A DNA stretch of 64,000 nt from CAYQQU01 sp964419545 (GCA_964419545.1 CAYQQU010000012.1:31623-95622); one strand, 5' to 3'. Shown: positions 16,275 through 26,004, counted from the first letter of the stretch. The notes: a model not told the origin generated them from the sequence alone. Numbers and translations: made by a program.

Positions 16275-18014
16275 ATGCAAAACAAGATCCTGCTTGCACT
16301 TTTCCTTTTTCCGCTGCCGGCCGTCGCCCAAACGGTTTACACTGCTGCCGATTACCTGGCCGTGGGCGACAGCCTGCGCTTCAGCACCGCCGCCGCCGGG
16401 CTCGGCGATTTTGACTTCGCCGCCACCGGCGCTGATTTCACCTGGGATTTTGCCGACCTGCCGGTTGCCAATCAGCGCACCGACGCCTATTTCGATCCCA
16501 ATGACGCCGGCTACCGCCTGCCGTGGTGTCTGGCCAACGGCTATCTACTCAATTGCCAAAGCCAGTTCGACGAACTCACCAACCTCGGCCGGCGCGGCCT
16601 GGATACCCTCAACCTCGGGCCTATCGTCGCCCAAAATCTGGTCAACCACTCCAAAAAGACAGACGGCGCCTACGCCGAGACCATGCTCGGACTGACCGCC
16701 CAGATCGGGGGCATCCCCCTTCCCCTCACTTTCGAATATGAAAACCGGGATTCCGTCTTCCAATTCCCCATCGCCTACGGCAATATCGACAGCTCCCGCA
16801 GCCGGCTGAACTTCGATCTGACCGGCCTCAATATTCCCTTCAACCAGAGCTTCAACAACAAGCGCGTCAATACCGTCGACGGCTACGGGAGCCTCACAAC
16901 GCCTTACGGCGTCTTCGAAAACACCTTGCGCATGCGCACGGTCGTCGAACGCACCGACACCACCTTTCTGGATAACAACACCATACCGGTTCAGCGGACA
17001 ACCGTCGAGTACAAGTGGTTTGACCCCGCTCATCCCGCGCCGCTACTGCAGGCTACCGGCACAATCAGCGGCGGAACCGAGACGATCACCCAGATCACTT
17101 ACCTCGATTCGGTGCGCTGTTTACCGCCCACCGCCCTCTTTTACTACCTGCCGCTGCAGCCGCAATACGATCCGGGAACCCAAAGCGCCGCTGTCGAGTT
17201 CTTCAACCTGAGCGGCAATGCCGATTCGCTGTACTGGGACTTCGGCGATAACGCGACGAGTAGTCAGGTCAATCCGACGCACACCTTCTTATGCCCGGGG
17301 CAACAACAGGTTACCCTCATCAGCTATAATACCGTCTGCGCCCCCCTCGCCGCCGATACCGTCACGCTGCCGGTATTCATCAACGACACCAGCGCTCCGG
17401 ACACCAGCCAGGTCGTCCTCTGCGCCGGCGACAGCCTGTTGATCAACGAGGAATGGGTGAGCGAACCGGGCTTCTACGAAGCGCAATTCACTTCCGTCAA
17501 CGGCTGCGACAGTACCGCCTTTGTCGATCTCGAGGTCGTAGCCGCCATCGACCCCGCAGTCACGCTGGCCGAAAATACCCTCACCGCCCAGCAGGCAGGC
17601 GCTGCCTACCAATGGATCGATTGCGCGACCGGCCAGCCCCTGGCCGGCGCTACGGGGCAGTCGTTTACCCCTGAGATGAGCGGAGATTACGCCGTAGTTA
17701 TTACCGCGGGGAGTTGTGCAGATACGTCCGAATGCACCAACGTAGTCCTCTCATCTACGCGCGATCGGCAGGAAGCGCCGGCCGTGCGGGTCTTTCCCAA
17801 CCCGGCGAAGGAAGTGGTGAGGTTGGTTTTCGAAGGAGAGGCCGCCAAGCGGCGGATTGTGCTCATGGACCTGGCGGGGAGGACGATAAATCAATGGTCG
17901 ATAGGTACGGAAAAGCGCGTCGAGATTCCCTTATCCCTGGCGCCCGGGATGTATTTTTTTCGAATAGAAGATAATGCCGGAGGGAGCAGGATGGTGAAGT
18001 TCTTGAAAAAGTAA
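16275..18014 (+). CDS. Secreted PKD-domain protein with T9SS sorting domain
   Basis: 579 residues. Signal peptide (1-19, ending AVAQ), an unassigned beta-rich N-terminal region (about 20-295), a PKD domain (about 300-365; LYWDFGDNATSSQVNPTHTF is the classic WDFGD..T...P.H.F signature), an Ig-like segment starting CAGDSLLINEEWV (about 380-420), and a C-terminal T9SS type A domain (about 500-579) ending GGSRMVKFLKK. It is likely displayed on or released from the cell surface, perhaps for adhesion; no enzyme motif is seen. ATG 16275 is used because it opens the signal peptide. Confidence 0.85.
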   Translation: MQNKILLALFLFPLPAVAQTVYTAADYLAVGDSLRFSTAAAGLGDFDFAATGADFTWDFADLPVANQRTDAYFDPNDAGYRLPWCLANGYLLNCQSQFDELTNLGRRGLDTLNLGPIVAQNLVNHSKKTDGAYAETMLGLTAQIGGIPLPLTFEYENRDSVFQFPIAYGNIDSSRSRLNFDLTGLNIPFNQSFNNKRVNTVDGYGSLTTPYGVFENTLRMRTVVERTDTTFLDNNTIPVQRTTVEYKWFDPAHPAPLLQATGTISGGTETITQITYLDSVRCLPPTALFYYLPLQPQYDPGTQSAAVEFFNLSGNADSLYWDFGDNATSSQVNPTHTFLCPGQQQVTLISYNTVCAPLAADTVTLPVFINDTSAPDTSQVVLCAGDSLLINEEWVSEPGFYEAQFTSVNGCDSTAFVDLEVVAAIDPAVTLAENTLTAQQAGAAYQWIDCATGQPLAGATGQSFTPEMSGDYAVVITAGSCADTSECTNVVLSSTRDRQEAPAVRVFPNPAKEVVRLVFEGEAAKRRIVLMDLAGRTINQWSIGTEKRVEIPLSLAPGMYFFRIEDNAGGSRMVKFLKK

Positions 18015-18061
18015 CTTGAATAAAACGTCTAGTCTGAAAATAAAGCGGCCGGCCCGCATCA

Positions 18062-18646
18062 TTAAAAGTTATTTTCATCGACTTCGATTCCATATTTCCC
18101 CAACAGCCCGGGCAGCCCCTGCACCGAAAAGCGGGCCCCTTTGATACGATTGTTTTCCGGATCGAGGGCGTAGTGGACTGCCGTCCGCAGATCCGCTTTT
18201 TCCAGCACCGTCCGGTCGAAAGTCGCTCCCCTTAGGTCACAGTCCGAAAACACCGCTCCGAAAAGGTCGGCTTCCGCAAAATCGACCTCCGCCAGTTGGC
18301 AATCCTCAAAACGCGTCTCCGGCATCTTTATCTGAAAAAAGGAAGCATAATTCAATTTGCAAGTCCGAAAGGAAAAAGCCAGCAGAAAGTCGTTGCAATG
18401 ATCGAAACGCAGCCCCATCAGTTTGCATTGTAGAAATTCCACCTGCTGTAGGGCGGTGCGGTTCAACCGGGCCATACTCAAATCGCACTGCTCGAACTGA
18501 CATTCGATGAATTTCACCTCCGACAAATCCGCCTCCGCAAAATTACAGCTGATAAACCGACATTGATCGTACTCCTGCAATCCCGGTCTTTGCCCGAAAA
18601 AGTCCGCCTCCCGAAAAGTTTGACAATACGCTATTTTCCCACTCAT
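18062..18646 (-). CDS. Pentapeptide-repeat protein
   Basis: 194 residues made of A(D/N)LXX-type pentapeptide repeats (CDLSMARLNR, ADLFGAVFSDCDLRGATF), which fold into a right-handed quadrilateral beta helix. The ending, ALDPENNRIKGARFSVQGLPGLL, matches the C-terminal cap of Qnr/MfpA-related proteins. Those can mimic DNA and protect gyrase from quinolones, but many relatives have no known role, and resistance must not be assumed. There is no signal peptide, so it should be cytoplasmic. It lies alone between two leftward transcription units. Confidence 0.88.
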   Translation of the reverse strand: MSGKIAYCQTFREADFFGQRPGLQEYDQCRFISCNFAEADLSEVKFIECQFEQCDLSMARLNRTALQQVEFLQCKLMGLRFDHCNDFLLAFSFRTCKLNYASFFQIKMPETRFEDCQLAEVDFAEADLFGAVFSDCDLRGATFDRTVLEKADLRTAVHYALDPENNRIKGARFSVQGLPGLLGKYGIEVDENNF

Positions 18647-18700
18647 GCTACTCCAGTGTTAACTAAGCATGTTTAAGTCTCCTCTCATTCCCTCATTCAA

Positions 18701-20638
18701 TCACTCCAAGCCCGCCTTCTCCAGCTCCAGCTGCGCCATCTCCCACTCCTCCATTGCTTTCTCCAGCTCCCGTTTCGTTTGGTTGTATTTTTCCAGGTAC
18801 TGCTGGGCGTCATCGCGTTCGTAGAAATCAGCGGCGCCCATCGTTTTTTCCATATCGGCCAATTTCGCTTCCAGTCGATCCACTTGTTTTTCTGCCTTAC
18901 TCACGGCCCGAAGCAACCGTTTGCGTTCTTCAAAACTGATTTCGGGTTTGGGCGCGGTACTCCCATTAGCCGCGATAGAAGTGGCATGCCCCTGGCTCGG
19001 CTGTCGTTTTTCCACATCACGCATATTGTCGAGCTCGCGCTTTTCCAGGAAAGCATTGACGTCGCCGATATGATCGAAAAGCCGGCGGTCGCGAAATTCG
19101 ATGGTGCGGTTGGTCAGCCCCGACAGGAACTCGCGGTCGTGCGATACGACGACCAGGGTGCCGTCGTATTCCAGCAGGGCCTGCTTGAGGATATCTTTGG
19201 AGATGATATCGAGGTGGTTGGTGGGCTCATCAAGCACCAGCAGGTTGAAGGGTTTCAGCAGCAGGCAGGCCAGCGCCAGGCGTGCGCGCTCACCGCCGGA
19301 GAGGACCGACACTTTCTTGTCCACATCTTCTCCGCTGAACATGAAGGCGCCCAGAATATTGCGCAGGCGGGTGCGCATCTCGGGCGGCGAATGGGCCTCC
19401 ATGGTTTCCAGCAGGGTCTGGTTGGGATAGAGCGTATCCGACTGATTCTGGGCGTAGTAGCCGACCTGTACGTTATGCCCCTGCTTCAATTCCCCGTCGG
19501 TGAGCGACAGTTCATTGATCAGTATCTTGGCGAGGGTGGTTTTGCCCTGCCCGTTTTGCCCGACGAAAGCCACGCGGTCGCCGCGATCGACCTTGATGTC
19601 GACCGCTTCCAGCACCGGCAGGTCGCCGTAGCGCTTGGTGAGGGCTTTCCCTTCCACGACCACCTGCCCGGAGCGGGGCGAAGGCGGGAAATGCAGGCGC
19701 ATCTCGGCGTTATTTTCCGGATCGATTTCGATGCGTTCCATCTTGTCGAGCTGTTTTTGCATCGACTGGGCCATTTTCGTTTTGGTGGCCTTGGCCATAA
19801 AGCGATTGATCGTACGCTCCTTTTGCGCGATCACCCGCTGTTGGTTTTCGAAAGCCGCCAGCAGCTTCTCACGCCGTTCTTTGCGCAGCTCGACGAACTT
19901 TTTGTAGGGCGCCTTGTAGTCGAAGATCTTGCCCAGCTCCACCTCTACCGTTCGCTGGGTGACGTTGTCGAGAAACTCCTTGTCGTGGGAGATGACGATC
20001 ACCGCACCCGGATAGTCGCTCAGGAAGCCTTCGAGCCAGATGATCGACTCGATATCGAGGTGGTTGGTCGGCTCGTCGAGGAGCAGATAGCTGGGCTTTT
20101 GCAGCAGCATTTTAGCCAGTTCGATGCGCATCTGCCAGCCGCCGCTGAATTCGTCGGTCAGGCGGCTGAAGTCGCTATCGCTGAAGCCCAGGCCTTTCAG
20201 TACTCGCTCGGCCTGCGCTTCCATCGCCTGGCCGCCCAGCAGCTGAAAGCGCTCGCTGGCGTTCGACAGTTCTTCGATCAGTTGGTGGTAACTGTCGCTT
20301 TCGTAGTCGGTGCGGTGGCCCAGCTCGTCGTTGATCTCGGCGATGCGGGCCTCCAGGCGCTTGGCTTCCGCAAAGGCAGTAAGGGTTTCGGCCAGAACGG
20401 TCTTGCCCTTGGGAATGTCCATTTCCTGGTGTAGAAAACCCAGGGTGCTCTCGGAAGGACGGGTGACTTTCCCTTCGTCGGGGGTGACGTGGCCGGCGAT
20501 CACCTTGAGTAAGGTCGACTTGCCGGCGCCGTTGCGCCCCACGAGCCCCACTTTGTCGCGGTCGCCGATTACCAGGTTGACGCGGTCAAATAAGATGCGA
20601 TCGCCGTATTGGATGAATATGTTGGATGCCGTAATCAT
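18701..20638 (-). CDS. ABC-F family ATPase
   Basis: 645 residues with two fused ABC ATPase domains and no membrane segments, the ABC-F plan of ribosome-binding translation factors. Domain 1: Walker A GRNGAGKST (about residue 37), LSGGWQ-type signature (DEFSGGWQMRIELAK), Walker B LLLDEPTNHLD. Domain 2: GQNGQGKTT, LSGGERARLALA, LVLDEPTNHLD. A charged interdomain linker and a C-terminal coiled coil (about 570-645) complete it, as in Uup/YheS-type proteins. It probably resolves stalled ribosomes. ATG 20638 starts directly with MITASNIFIQYGD. Confidence 0.93.
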   Translation of the reverse strand: MITASNIFIQYGDRILFDRVNLVIGDRDKVGLVGRNGAGKSTLLKVIAGHVTPDEGKVTRPSESTLGFLHQEMDIPKGKTVLAETLTAFAEAKRLEARIAEINDELGHRTDYESDSYHQLIEELSNASERFQLLGGQAMEAQAERVLKGLGFSDSDFSRLTDEFSGGWQMRIELAKMLLQKPSYLLLDEPTNHLDIESIIWLEGFLSDYPGAVIVISHDKEFLDNVTQRTVEVELGKIFDYKAPYKKFVELRKERREKLLAAFENQQRVIAQKERTINRFMAKATKTKMAQSMQKQLDKMERIEIDPENNAEMRLHFPPSPRSGQVVVEGKALTKRYGDLPVLEAVDIKVDRGDRVAFVGQNGQGKTTLAKILINELSLTDGELKQGHNVQVGYYAQNQSDTLYPNQTLLETMEAHSPPEMRTRLRNILGAFMFSGEDVDKKVSVLSGGERARLALACLLLKPFNLLVLDEPTNHLDIISKDILKQALLEYDGTLVVVSHDREFLSGLTNRTIEFRDRRLFDHIGDVNAFLEKRELDNMRDVEKRQPSQGHATSIAANGSTAPKPEISFEERKRLLRAVSKAEKQVDRLEAKLADMEKTMGAADFYERDDAQQYLEKYNQTKRELEKAMEEWEMAQLELEKAGLE

Positions 20639-20771
20639 TTTGCAAAGATAGGCGGGAAAGGGAAAAGGCAAAAGACAAAAGGGTGATGGAGTGACAAATG
20701 CCTGCGCCCAATGTGACCGGCATCACCCTGCAACCGGGGCAAGCGGAAGATCTTTGAAAAAAACGAATAAA

Positions 20772-20915
20772 ATGGAAAGCGGGAACTTCGTCTTTTACTT
20801 TGTCGTATTTCTGGTGATCGCCCATTTTGTAGCGGGCTTTATCTTTTTGGTGAGCAAGCTGAGCGGCCCCGTAGCGGAAGAGGGGCCGGACGCGGAATCG
20901 GAACAGCAGGCCTGA
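20772..20915 (+). CDS. Small single-pass membrane protein
   Basis: 47 residues: a hydrophobic helix (NFVFYFVVFLVIAHFVAGFIFLV) followed by an acidic tail (EEGPDAESEQQA). I recognise no named family, but short proteins of this shape recur in Bacteroidota genomes. ATG 20772 follows an A-rich stretch (aaaaaacgaataaa), which is typical of Bacteroidota start sites. It ends 5 bases before the convergent histidine kinase gene stop. Function unknown. Confidence 0.55.
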   Translation: MESGNFVFYFVVFLVIAHFVAGFIFLVSKLSGPVAEEGPDAESEQQA

Positions 20916-20920
20916 GCCTT

Positions 20921-21982
20921 TTACGCCTTGCGGCTTTTCTCCAGGGTGAACCCGAAGGTAGAGCCCAGGTTGGGCGTGCTGCGCACGTTGATGGTTTGTT
21001 TATGCGCTTCGATGATGTGTTTGACGATGGCCAGCCCCAGCCCGGAGCCGCCGCGGTGGCGGGAGCGGCTTTTATCGACGCGATAGAATCGGTCGAAGAC
21101 GTGGTTGAGGTGTTTCTTGGGGATGCCGATGCCGTTATCCGCTACCTCCACGAGGATGTAGCGGTCCATATCGTAAAAACCGACCTTGGTGACGCCCTGA
21201 GCATTGCCGTATTTAATGGAATTGTTGACCAGGTTGATCAGCACCTGCCGGATGCTTTCCCGGTCGGCCCGCACCTTGTAGTTCTGGGCGGCGCCGTCCT
21301 TAAAGTGCAGGGAAATATTGCTTTCGCGGGCTTTGATCTCCATTTCTTCGAAAACCTCTTCCACCAGTTTTTTGATATCGAAAGTCTGCATTTCCAGGAT
21401 CAGCTCGCCTGATTCCAGGCGCGAGATGGCCTCCAGGTCTTCGACGATGGTGTTGAGGCGTTCCACGTTGCGCGCCGCTTTTTCCAGATAGGGGCGATTG
21501 ATGCGGACGTCCTCCAGCCCCCCGTCGATGAGGGTGTCGATATACCCCTGAATATTGAAGATGGGCGTTTTCAGTTCGTGGGAGATATCGCCAACGAATT
21601 TACGGCGATATTCGGCCCAGGTCTTGTATTTGTCGAGTTCTTTACGCTGGGTATCCACCCATTCTGCTACTTCTTTCTCGACATCCTCGATGATGTTGCT
21701 GTGGATATCGATAGTGGTGTTTTTTTCTTCGGGCGATACCTTATGGCGATGAATGGTTTTATAGATCACCTTGATTTTGCGATAGATGTATTTCTTGAGG
21801 TAGTAAATCGTAATGAAATAGGTGAGGACGAAGATGAGCAGTACGCCCGTGGCGATAACCCAGCCCGTGTGCCAGTACTCGTTGAGCAAGGCCAGCAGGA
21901 GCATGACAACTGATGCGCCGGCAGTGATGAGTAAGGTGGCGAAGATGGCAATTTGCTGAGGCGTAGGATTTTTGATCATCAA
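20921..21982 (-). CDS. Sensor histidine kinase (PhoR-like)
   Basis: 353 residues. Two membrane helices near the N-terminus (about 10-32 and 40-62) with almost no periplasmic loop, a juxtamembrane segment, a HisKA domain with the phosphorylated His in DISHELKTPIFN (about residue 136), and an HATPase_c domain with N box (LINLVNNSIKYG), G1 (DNGIGI) and G2 (GGSGLGLAIV). With so little external sequence it probably senses membrane or internal signals or a partner protein. Its ATG overlaps the response regulator stop by four bases, so the two form one operon and a cognate pair. Confidence 0.93.
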   Translation of the reverse strand: MMIKNPTPQQIAIFATLLITAGASVVMLLLALLNEYWHTGWVIATGVLLIFVLTYFITIYYLKKYIYRKIKVIYKTIHRHKVSPEEKNTTIDIHSNIIEDVEKEVAEWVDTQRKELDKYKTWAEYRRKFVGDISHELKTPIFNIQGYIDTLIDGGLEDVRINRPYLEKAARNVERLNTIVEDLEAISRLESGELILEMQTFDIKKLVEEVFEEMEIKARESNISLHFKDGAAQNYKVRADRESIRQVLINLVNNSIKYGNAQGVTKVGFYDMDRYILVEVADNGIGIPKKHLNHVFDRFYRVDKSRSRHRGGSGLGLAIVKHIIEAHKQTINVRSTPNLGSTFGFTLEKSRKA

Positions 21983-22662
21983 AATTCGAACTTATAGCCG
22001 ATGCCCTTGATGGTTTTAATGTAGTGGTCGCCGATTTTTTCCCGCAGTTTGCGGATGTGGACATCGATCGTGCGGTTTCCTACAATAACGTCCGTCCCCC
22101 AGACCTTGTTGAAGATCTCTTCCCGGGAAAACACTTTCCCCGGTTTGGAGACCAGCAGATACAACAGCTCAAATTCTTTTTTGGCCAGTTCGATCACCTT
22201 CTCGCCCTGCTGTACCGTAACCCTTTCGCGATCGATGGTGAGGTCGCCGATCCGGATCACCGGCGAGGCGTCAATTTCTTCTTCGCGTTCCGTGCGACGC
22301 AGCAGCGCTTTGACGCGGCTGGTGAACACGCGAGGCCGGATAGGTTTGGTAATGTAGTCGTCGCCGCCGACGTCGAGGGCGGCGATCTGGGAGTAATCCT
22401 CTTCGCGGGCGGTCAGGAAGGCCACCAGGGTGCGATCGAACTCGGGCTTGCCGCGCAGGTGGCGGCAGACCTCCACCCCATCCATTTTGGGCATCATGAT
22501 ATCCAGGATGATCAAACGGGGGCGTTCCCGTTCGGCGATCTTGATGCCTTCCTCCCCGTCGGAGGCGGTAAAAACTTCGTAGCCTTCCTTGACGAGGTTG
22601 TATTTCAGAAACTCCAAAATATCCGGCTCATCATCGACGATCAGAATTTTAGCGGAATCCAT
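21979..22662 (-). CDS. OmpR/PhoB-family response regulator
   Basis: 227 residues. Receiver domain (about 1-120) with the acidic pair in ILIVDDEPD, the phospho-acceptor Asp in LIILDIMMPKMDG and the conserved Lys in DYITKPI; C-terminal winged-helix DNA-binding domain (about 135-227) ending IKTIKGIGYKFEF, the OmpR/PhoB hallmark. It works with the kinase encoded directly downstream (four-base overlap). The longer ORF upstream of ATG 22662 has no receiver-like sequence and is not used. Target genes are unknown. Confidence 0.95.
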   Translation of the reverse strand: MDSAKILIVDDEPDILEFLKYNLVKEGYEVFTASDGEEGIKIAERERPRLIILDIMMPKMDGVEVCRHLRGKPEFDRTLVAFLTAREEDYSQIAALDVGGDDYITKPIRPRVFTSRVKALLRRTEREEEIDASPVIRIGDLTIDRERVTVQQGEKVIELAKKEFELLYLLVSKPGKVFSREEIFNKVWGTDVIVGNRTIDVHIRKLREKIGDHYIKTIKGIGYKFEF

Positions 22663-22726
22663 CAGCGGCAAACAATTTGTGCACAAAATTAGAAAATAAA
22701 CGCGAAATACGCTTTCGTCATTCCCT

Positions 22727-23110
22727 TCACCGTCCGGACACCTGGAGCGTATCGATCCGGCTTTGCACGCGCCCGTAAATATACTGTAGTCGTTCGGGAT
22801 TCTCGCGCAATCGCACGATGCAGGTGTCAAAATCGTCCCGCTCAATACCGTGCATGGTCATCACCTGTTCGTAGTACACCTCCGCCATGCTGTCTTTGAT
22901 GGGCCCCGACAAATGCTGCAGTGCGGCCTCGGCCACGTGCACATCCGTCAGCACCATCACGAGCTTGTCATCCGACAGCGGCAGTTCCTCCTCTCCCCCG
23001 CCGCAGCCGGCCGCGATCAACAGAAAGACGGCGCCTACGATCGAAGAACGTATAAACCCGCTTCGACGACGCCCGGGCGCGCCCGGGCCGGTGTTTTTTT
23101 GTTTCTTCAT
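22727..23110 (-). CDS. DUF4296 lipoprotein
   Basis: 127 residues from ATG 23110 (12 more if the upstream ATG at 23146 is used). A basic N-terminus, a hydrophobic segment and a lipobox (LIAAGC) precede an acidic linker and the DUF4296 helical domain: PLSDDKLVMVLTDVHVAEAAL, then YYEQVMTMHGIERDDFD. DUF4296 is restricted to Bacteroidota and has no known function. It lies 64 bases upstream of the two-component genes and 46 bases after the phosphatase gene on the same strand, so it may belong to their transcription unit. Confidence 0.75.
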   Translation of the reverse strand: MKKQKNTGPGAPGRRRSGFIRSSIVGAVFLLIAAGCGGGEEELPLSDDKLVMVLTDVHVAEAALQHLSGPIKDSMAEVYYEQVMTMHGIERDDFDTCIVRLRENPERLQYIYGRVQSRIDTLQVSGR

Positions 23111-23156
23111 CTCAACTTGCGGTGTACTCAGCATTGCAAAGCACAAAGGCCTCGCT

Positions 23157-23657
23157 TCATTTTCGAAAAAATTGCTTGGGGAAATAAAAAGCGGTCATCC
23201 GCCCCCTTTCCGGTTCGAAATCCACCCAGTGTTCCACGGCGGCCTCAACGCGCACTACGCCGCAGGTAGGTACGTTTTCGACGGGTTCGCGGGAAAAAAG
23301 GTTGGCGAGGGTGGTCCAGGTGGGATTATGACCAAAAAGAAACACCGTGTTCCAGTCGTCGGACAAGCCTTGCACCAACGCCATGACATCGCCGGTATAG
23401 GCGTGATACAGGCGCACCTCGTTGCGCACCTCTTCGGGCGCAATACCGAAAGCTTCCGCAAAGTAGTGTGCAGTGGTGCGCGCCCGGTTGGCGGTGCTGG
23501 TGATCAGCTGGTCGGGGGCAATGCCTTTTTCGGCCAGCATCCGGCCCATAAAGGGCGCATCCCGCAAGCCCCAATTGTTCAGGGGACGATCGTGATCGGA
23601 TAAATCCGGCTCTTTCCAACTCGATTTGGCGTGGCGAACAAAAAATACGGTCTTCAT
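23157..23657 (-). CDS. SixA-like histidine phosphatase
   Basis: 166 residues of the histidine phosphatase superfamily. The catalytic RHG-like motif is VRHAKSSW (His8 carries the phosphate), the second core arginine is in ANRARTT, and the later His is in FGHNPTW. RHAKSSW and the short length are typical of SixA, which removes phosphate from phosphohistidine in phosphorelay proteins. A function on the nearby two-component system is tempting but not shown; many relatives act on other substrates. It is divergent from the SDR gene. Confidence 0.88.
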   Translation of the reverse strand: MKTVFFVRHAKSSWKEPDLSDHDRPLNNWGLRDAPFMGRMLAEKGIAPDQLITSTANRARTTAHYFAEAFGIAPEEVRNEVRLYHAYTGDVMALVQGLSDDWNTVFLFGHNPTWTTLANLFSREPVENVPTCGVVRVEAAVEHWVDFEPERGRMTAFYFPKQFFRK

Positions 23658-23729
23658 AAATCAACAAATGCAGTTTAGCTACGCGAAAGCTGTAAATTTA
23701 GGGTAAACGACTGAAAAAAAAGGACCATA

Positions 23730-24524
23730 ATGCCATTCAAAGAAAAAGTCATCTGGATTACCGGCGCCTCCTCGGGCATCGGCGAGCATCTGGCCTACGC
23801 ATTCGTCGAACAGGGCGCCAGAGTGGTGCTCACCAGCCGCAATGAAAAAGAACTGGAACGCGTACAACGCAACTGCGGCCGGCCGGACCAGGTTTTCCTC
23901 CTGCCCGCCGACGTCACCGACTTCGACCGCGCGCCGGAGCTCGCCCGCCGGGTCACTGAGCACTTCGCCGCCATCGATATCCTGGTCAACAACGCGGGGA
24001 TCTCCCAGCGCGCCCTGGCCGAAGACACCCTGCTCGGCGTAGATAAAAAAATAATGGACGTCAATTACCTGGGGGCGGTGGCCCTCACCAAAGCAGTGCT
24101 GCCCTACTTTCGGCGACAGCAGTCCGGACAGTTCGTGGTGATCAGCAGCGTGATGGGCAAGATCGGCACCCCCAGGCGATCGGCCTATGCCGCCGCCAAA
24201 CACGCCCTGCACGGCTTTTACGATTCTCTGCGCGCCGAGGTGACCGACGCCGGTATCACAGTTACCGTCATCTGTCCGGGATACGTACAGACCAATGTTT
24301 CCATCAACGCCTTGTCGGGTGACGGCAGCAAACACAACGCCATGGGCAAAAGCACGGAAAACGGCATCGAACCCGGGGAATTCGCCCGCCGGGCCCTGCG
24401 CGCCATCGCCGCCGGAAAACGCGAGGTGATCATCGCCGGCCCCCGCGAACGGGCCGGCGTCTGGATCAACCACTTCTTCCCGGGGCTGTTTGCTCGTATG
24501 ATACGACGCGTACGGGTAACGTAG
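23730..24524 (+). CDS. Short-chain dehydrogenase/reductase
   Basis: 264 residues. Classical SDR: nucleotide-binding GASSGIGE (about 11-18), NNAG (about 90), catalytic Ser in VISSVMG and YxxxK in YAAAK (Tyr near 155). The long C-terminal part with VQTNVSINALSGDG and the Met/Gly stretch resembles DHRS7-like proteins that act on lipids or steroids in other organisms. Substrate and cofactor preference are unknown. It is a single gene, divergent from the phosphatase. Confidence 0.88.
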   Translation: MPFKEKVIWITGASSGIGEHLAYAFVEQGARVVLTSRNEKELERVQRNCGRPDQVFLLPADVTDFDRAPELARRVTEHFAAIDILVNNAGISQRALAEDTLLGVDKKIMDVNYLGAVALTKAVLPYFRRQQSGQFVVISSVMGKIGTPRRSAYAAAKHALHGFYDSLRAEVTDAGITVTVICPGYVQTNVSINALSGDGSKHNAMGKSTENGIEPGEFARRALRAIAAGKREVIIAGPRERAGVWINHFFPGLFARMIRRVRVT

Positions 24525-24549
24525 TAGCTATCCGAAAGCCGACTCGACT

Positions 24550-26004
24550 CTATTTGTCATCTTTACCGGTATCCGAAGCACCGCCTTCCTGCTTATCCTG
24601 TTCCAGGAAATGGTCGATCACTTCCGGCAGTTGTTCGGCGCCGATGCGCTTGGAAATGATGGTCTTATCGCGATCCAGTACGTAGAGCTGCGGGGTGGAT
24701 TTGATATTGTAGATCTTGCCGAAATTGGAGCGATGGTAAGGATCGACGGTATGCAGCCAGTCGCCGATCTCGTTTTCGTCGATGTACTCCCAGCATTCCG
24801 GCACTTCGTCGGTAAACTTGAAGCAGACGGCCATGATCTCCACGCCCTTGTCTTTATAGGTTTCGTAAAACTCCTTGAGCTTGGGGGTCGACTTTTTACA
24901 GTGCCCGCAGTCGTAGCGCCAGAAATACAATACGGTATAGGGCGCATCCACCTCGTGCAGCGATACCGGCGCGCCGTCGCGCTTTTGTAGTCGAATATTG
25001 GGCGCCGTTTTGCCGATCAACAGGGGCTTGAGCGCGTTGGCGTTTTCGATGATCTTGGCCAGTTGCTCCTCGTCGGTCCAGGGCGCCAGTCCTTTGGCAT
25101 AGTAGTTTTCCACGAGGTGGACGTAGACGGCGTCCATGCCGACGACCTTCGATTTGGCGTATTCGTTGAGGAAGTGGATGAGGTAGAACTTGAAGGTCTC
25201 CTCGGCCGGCTTTGCCCGGCGCAGTACTTCGTCGATGGCCTGGCTGATCGTATCCGGATGCTGCACCTGAAGTTTATTTACGTAGTAGTCGATCCGGTCG
25301 AAGATGCCGGGGGTGCGCAGCAGGCGCGGATCGGCCAGGTCGACATTATCGAAAAAATGGGCCTGGGTATACCGCCAGCGCTGCACCTGTTGTTCCTGCT
25401 CGGGCCCCGAAAATTCGGGATAGTCCATCGGCAGGTTCAACCTGATCATCGCCGCGGTGAGCGACCCGGGATGCTCCCGCACCAGCCGGCGCTGGTAGGC
25501 CAGCACCTCGTCGTTCAGGGTATTCAGCTCCTTTTCCAGCTTTTCCTTTTTCTTATCATTCGTTTCGGCTTCGATGGCTTCGCGCAGTTCCCCGGCGCGC
25601 GGCGTTCGTTCGCCCAGGAATTTGACGTATTCGTAAAACCGTTCATTGGCGGGCGACCCTTCCACTTCCAGTTGTTCCGTTGTATTCTCGTACTGCGTCT
25701 TCACCCTGAAATGCTGCTCTCCGGGGTTGATCAGCAACTGAATGTAACGGTTATCGGGCGGGAGCACCACCAGATAGACGCCTCCGGGCAGCTCTTCCTC
25801 GCCGCTGAAGACGAAGGCGCCCCGGTCGTTGACGGCCACTGTATCGCGCAGGTATTGTTTGTCGCCGAAGTGATAACCCAGAAAAAGCTGTGATCCTTCG
25901 AATCCGTCGATCTCCACTTCAATGTGGTAACCGTCCTGGGCGCCGAGGCCCGCGGCGGTCAAAACGACCCATGCAAAAGTGATAAGGAGTGAGAAAAATT
26001 TCAT
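24550..26004 (-). CDS. TlpA-like thioredoxin-fold protein with DUF4369 domain
   Basis: 484 residues. Signal peptide (1-22), DUF4369 beta domain (about 25-125) typical of Bacteroidota thiol-disulfide proteins, a helical middle region (DUF5106-like, about 130-330), and a C-terminal thioredoxin-like domain with redox motif DCGHCKK (about residue 375) and the cis-Pro loop KSTPQLYVLD. It probably acts in the periplasm as a disulfide reductase or exchanger. It lies 78 bases downstream of the giant coiled-coil gene on the same strand, so the two are likely co-transcribed. Confidence 0.88.
   Translation of the reverse strand: MKFFSLLITFAWVVLTAAGLGAQDGYHIEVEIDGFEGSQLFLGYHFGDKQYLRDTVAVNDRGAFVFSGEEELPGGVYLVVLPPDNRYIQLLINPGEQHFRVKTQYENTTEQLEVEGSPANERFYEYVKFLGERTPRAGELREAIEAETNDKKKEKLEKELNTLNDEVLAYQRRLVREHPGSLTAAMIRLNLPMDYPEFSGPEQEQQVQRWRYTQAHFFDNVDLADPRLLRTPGIFDRIDYYVNKLQVQHPDTISQAIDEVLRRAKPAEETFKFYLIHFLNEYAKSKVVGMDAVYVHLVENYYAKGLAPWTDEEQLAKIIENANALKPLLIGKTAPNIRLQKRDGAPVSLHEVDAPYTVLYFWRYDCGHCKKSTPKLKEFYETYKDKGVEIMAVCFKFTDEVPECWEYIDENEIGDWLHTVDPYHRSNFGKIYNIKSTPQLYVLDRDKTIISKRIGAEQLPEVIDHFLEQDKQEGGASDTGKDDK

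Noticed and set aside
18062..18646. Quinolone resistance by the Qnr-like pentapeptide protein
   Set aside because: The fold fits, but most chromosomal relatives have no shown resistance role, so only the family is claimed.
18779..20434. Plus-strand ORF of 551 codons opposite the ABC-F gene
   Set aside because: Antisense shadow: no motifs, biased composition, and the ABC-F frame carries both Walker motifs.
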